DNA of 64,000 nucleotides from the NCBI GenBank assembly GCA_009193035.1, contig SWDT01000092.1, positions 186,001 to 250,000 of the forward strand, in the 5' to 3' direction. Below are positions 60,395-64,000 of the stretch, one piece after another (position 1 is the stretch's first letter; every line of letters begins with the position of its first letter). The notes below the pieces were generated by a model. It saw only the letters and a list, made by a program, of their open reading frames with translations. It did no database searches and was not told the origin of the DNA. The DNA is from Halicephalobus mephisto (taxonomy: Eukaryota > Nematoda > Chromadorea > Rhabditida > Panagrolaimidae). The translations under genes and the position numbers were made by a program.

Positions 60395-63300
60395 TTATTT
60401 AACTTTGGCAGCTGTTGGTGGAGCAAAATGATAAGCAAAAAATTTGATGATGAAGAGAGGACCAACCGCTACTATCGTCAACCCGAGAGTCAGAACCGGA
60501 AAATGCCAGGATAATACGTAATCTCTGTCAAATAAACTCGTCACAAGAAACAGAGAACCAACTAAAGCGAGGAAACATTGGAGCTGAAAATTGTACTATT
60601 ACTCAAGGTTGATCAGCACAGCCACTTACTTCTCCAATGACCATGGCATAGGTCCATCTCTGGAAAACCGACAGGATCGTCAGTAATTCCGTCAAGACCA
60701 AGGCCGAGAACACGACGGTTACGAAATGGGAATACACGAAATCTCCTAGGAAGTAGAACCCGTAGTAGAGCACTGTTGCTAAAAGTTCAACATTATGAAA
60801 TTCTGAATAAAAGGCCTGGAAGTAATCCCATTATTTCCAGCGGTTGATTACCTTGATAGATACTAATGAAGACCCAAATAAAAAAAGTTTTCAACGTCAA
60901 CGACCGCCCACGTCGAAGTTCTTTGTAAAGTTCAGAATAAGTGAGACTAGCAATCCTCGTGGTGTCGTGATCGGTCAGAATTGAGAAGGCAGCCAAGGGT
61001 GTGTAAATGGTTGTATAGTTGACCATGAGGAAGTTGTCGAAGACTTGGAAAGTCCTCATATCATTTAAGAAAGAATAAATGGCTTGAAGTACAGCGATGA
61101 TTATCCCTCTGTGCATCACGTACTGAGCAAGAATCGAGGTTTGTCGGTAAGCATTCCTTCCATGGAACATGAACAGAGGACATATACTCGCGAAATCTGT
61201 TACTGAGAAATCTGCAGCGAGAGAGGCTTGCTTTCCGTCTTTGGATTCTATTCCGATCCCAATGTGGGCTTCTTGGATCATAGTGACGTCATTCCCACCA
61301 TCTCCAATGGCCGCGATCCGTCTTCGTGAATCGATCTTCTTCAGAAGAGTGGCAATTTTGGCCTTCTGGTCTGGTGAGCATCGAAAGACAACTGTAGTCT
61401 CGCAAAGTTCGAAGATTTCAGCAAAACGTTGTCCCTCGGATTGAATGCAAATCTCCAAAGTTGTTCCACTCAAGAGGAGAACCGAGTCCGATGTCCTGTA
61501 GGTCATATCCTTAGCTTTCTCCAGTTCTTCGACGATTTCCTCTTTCATAATCCCGGTGTTGAGTAGGATTATTTGGGATGTTTTCTTGAACAGTCCGCAA
61601 GATTTCGCAATGGATATGGCCGTTTCTTGTTTATCTCCAGTTAACATGCATATCTTGATCCCTGCCTGGATTAAGGACTCGATTGAAGCCCTCACGTTGT
61701 CTTGAAGTTGGTCTTCCACCCCTGTTACACAGACCAAAGTCATATTAACTTCGATAGACTTGATTGCTTCCTCGATCTTTCTAGCCCGGTCAATAGTACT
61801 CATTTTTGCTACGTGAAGTCTTTGATTGAATTCGTTTAGTTCTTGTTGAGTCAAAAGTTTTCTTGCAAAGACCATTGTCCTCAGTCCCTCTCTGGCCATA
61901 TTTGTACATTCCTCCTCTAACCAGTCGCTGTATCCGACCATTCCGGCGATAACCGAGTCAGCACCTTTGTTGTTGAACACAATTTCCCCCGTATTCAAAT
62001 TCTGTAAACAACATTAATCGATTAAATCAGAATCCAAAGATTACCTCACCTTGGTTATAATCCCCATTCTCTTCCTATCAGCAGTAAAAGGAAAAATGTG
62101 AAGAATCTGGTACTCTTGGTTTTTCCCATTGGAGAACAAAGTCATTGATTTAGTATCTCGAGCTGTCAAGGACATCCCGACGGATTCTGCCCATTCGACG
62201 AGGGCTATTTCGTCTGGAGAAGAAGCTTGGAAGATCTTGGAATCGGCTTCCTGGATGGGGGTGACGTTATGACACAAAGCTATGGATTCAACAGCCATGG
62301 AGATTTTTATTTCGATCGGGGTCTTTATGCCATTCTTCTGAAGAAGTCTGGTGATTTCTCCAAAAGCGTCCTCACTCAAGGAAGCTGAACCAATATGCAG
62401 CTAAAAATAATGACATCCGTTTAAATTACCGTATCAGAACTTACTTTTTTGAACTTCATCTCGTTTTTCGTCAATGTTCCCGTTTTGTCCGTCAGCAAAT
62501 ACGAGATTCTGCCAAGTTCTTCTGGAATGGAAGAAGTCCTGACTTGGATGTTCGGCATTGTCTTGTCTCTCCCGATGAAGAATGAATAATAAAGTTTCGC
62601 CACTTCCATGTTTACTTTCAACGAAATCGGGAGGATATAAGAGTAAATTAAAGCAAATCTAATAAGCTGATTCAGCCAGTTGTACTGTAATCCCTTCATG
62701 CATATCGATCCAACGGTTAGTAATGCGAGAAACAGGAATAACAGGATTGTTAAAAAATCGATCTGGAAACGGATTTGATGAGTTTTCGGTTAAAATCTGG
62801 TCTTACTTCTTTGTCGAGTAATCCGACTTTGTAATGAGGCTTGGACCTATTCAGCTCAACCCTCGTCTCCCTTCCGGTGTAAATCACGAGGACTAGGGCA
62901 GTCCCCGCAGTCAGAGTAGTACTTGCCCAGAGGACATTTTCGATGTTCAAAGAGTACTCGATTTTCTGACCGTTCAAGGTCCTCGTACTCGTTCCGATGA
63001 AAGAATGAATATTCTTGTGGGGACTTTCGGCGAAAACCTCACAATTGACACAGAAGATATCCTGTAGAATCTTTGGAATTTGAAATCCTTTAATTTTTAC
63101 TTACATCATCTTTTTCTAATTCTTGCAGCATCGGCAGAGCGTGTTTTAATTTCCAGTCAGTTTCTCCATCTAATTGGTCTGTTTTAATGAAGCAACAACC
63201 GTTGTGTTCAGAAGTCCGTAAAAGAACAACATCGGCGGGGATTCTCTGGTTTTTGTGAAGGACCAGTACATCACCGACTCGAATGTCTCTAAAGAACAAA

Positions 63301-63799
63301 CAGATGAGTCATGAAGGGAACTGTGCATCATCAGTTCTCCGAAATTAAAAAAACCAACTTGCTTTTAACCAATCTAGATCCATAAATATCCAATTTTTTA
63401 TATTCTTGATTATTAAGTTTCCGGTCTCTCCAATACCGTAGAAACTCCTCGTATGCTTCTCTGATGATTGTAATACTCAAGACGAAAATCTAAAATAATT
63501 ACTAATTTCAGGTTCTACGGTACGAGTCTCACCAAAGGAATCCAGTAACTGTAGAGATTGCCAATTTTCAAAGATGGGAAAAACTGGCTCAAGGCAACAA
63601 ACAAAAAATACAAATTTAGAAAAAATTTAAATTGTTCAAATAACACCAGAGGCAAAAATGTCAGAATACTATATTTCTGATTTTTGACGAGATTCTTGAC
63701 GGATTTTCCTGAATATTCTTTCCCAACAACTATGGTTCTGGAGTATAAGGGTTGTTTAGTGGGTAAATATCGCTTCAGATTGCTGTAATAAGTCTTCAT
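60395..63799 (-). CDS. ATP9: P4-ATPase (phospholipid flippase), ATP9/NEO1 class
   Basis: Type IV P-type ATPase of the endosome/Golgi class that works without a CDC50 subunit in yeast and mammals (family knowledge). Exons 63533-63799, 63359-63489, 63105-63288, 62807-63061, 62445-62762, 62050-62400, 60852-62001, 60630-60778 and 60395-60583 give 997 residues. Motifs: actuator [12 protein letters not shown], phosphorylation site [15 protein letters not shown], nucleotide-binding [15 protein letters not shown] and [30 protein letters not shown], and hinge [12 protein letters not shown]. The C-terminal transmembrane region reads [13 protein letters not shown] and [15 protein letters not shown], as in ATP9A/B. 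The N-terminus is shorter than in vertebrate ATP9. No frame break was seen. Confidence 0.94.
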
Positions 63800-64000
63800 T
63801 ACGAAATACCAAAAATCATAAAATGAATGAAAAAAGACTGATCAAGAAAGAAAACTGGGAAAATAAAATGATAACAAACTTTTGTCGAAAAATAAAACTG
63901 CAATTTCTGGACCACAATTTTACGGCTTCCATTTTTTTAATAAAAAAAGTAAACATCCATGAAAACTATTTCTCTAATATCGAAAAATTTATAAAACTTG

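Overview
This is animal nuclear DNA. Genes are broken into many exons by very short GT-AG introns (most 34-55 nt, often 42-45 nt) ending in a TTTTAG or TTTCAG type acceptor, and all recognisable products are metazoan. A secreted protein with a nematode-type ground-like domain (49.0-49.7 kb), a DUF1647-like glycosyltransferase (57.5-58.9 kb), tiny introns and strong 3' splice acceptors directly upstream of several start codons all point to a nematode or a close ecdysozoan relative. A tincar-like eight-pass protein, SIRT2, ACMSD, a PPEF/rdgC phosphatase and TTC28 suggest a lineage that kept genes not usually associated with Caenorhabditis. The species cannot be fixed from this window.

Layout. 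0-7.6 kb: PRMT5 (-, 3' end outside the window), mitochondrial ribosomal protein L28 (+), a divergent ZnT/CDF transporter (-) and cytosolic purine 5'-nucleotidase NT5C2 (+) with two alternative first exons. 8-17 kb: a secreted double MAM-like protein (-), COQ10 (+), a head-to-head HSP60/HSP10 pair sharing a 341-bp promoter with heat-shock elements, and citrate synthase (-). 17-34 kb: a PPEF/rdgC Ca-regulated phosphatase (-), a TTC28-type TPR protein (+), a tincar-like membrane protein (-), a CACNG/stargazin-like tetraspan (-) and ACMSD of tryptophan catabolism (-). 34-45 kb: AT-rich spacer, a two-pore potassium channel (-), ACBD5 (+), an unidentified tetraspan protein (-) and a small cysteine-rich putative zinc-binding protein (+). 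45-64 kb: a VGLUT-like SLC17 transporter (-), the ground-like protein (+), SIRT2 (+), a clarin-like protein (-), intersectin (+), an ATF4-type bZIP factor (-), the glycosyltransferase (-), an allatostatin-C-like neuropeptide precursor (+) and an ATP9-type P4-ATPase (-).

The genes do not form one pathway. HSP60, HSP10, citrate synthase, COQ10 and mL28 are mitochondrial. VGLUT, K2P, the CACNG-like and clarin-like proteins, intersectin and the neuropeptide point to excitable or sensory cells. The least expected signal is outside genes: at least five places (about 19.9-20.1, 35.8-36.1, 38.3-38.6, 56.1-56.35 and 58.0-58.14 kb) carry degenerate arrays of alternating TTC/GAA triplets on a 5-bp pitch, the architecture of heat-shock elements. 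This resembles the HSE arrays that Helitrons spread in Caenorhabditis.

Exon boundaries were read by eye from splice signals and checked by reading-frame phase. Family names come from recognised sequence similarity; no database search was run.
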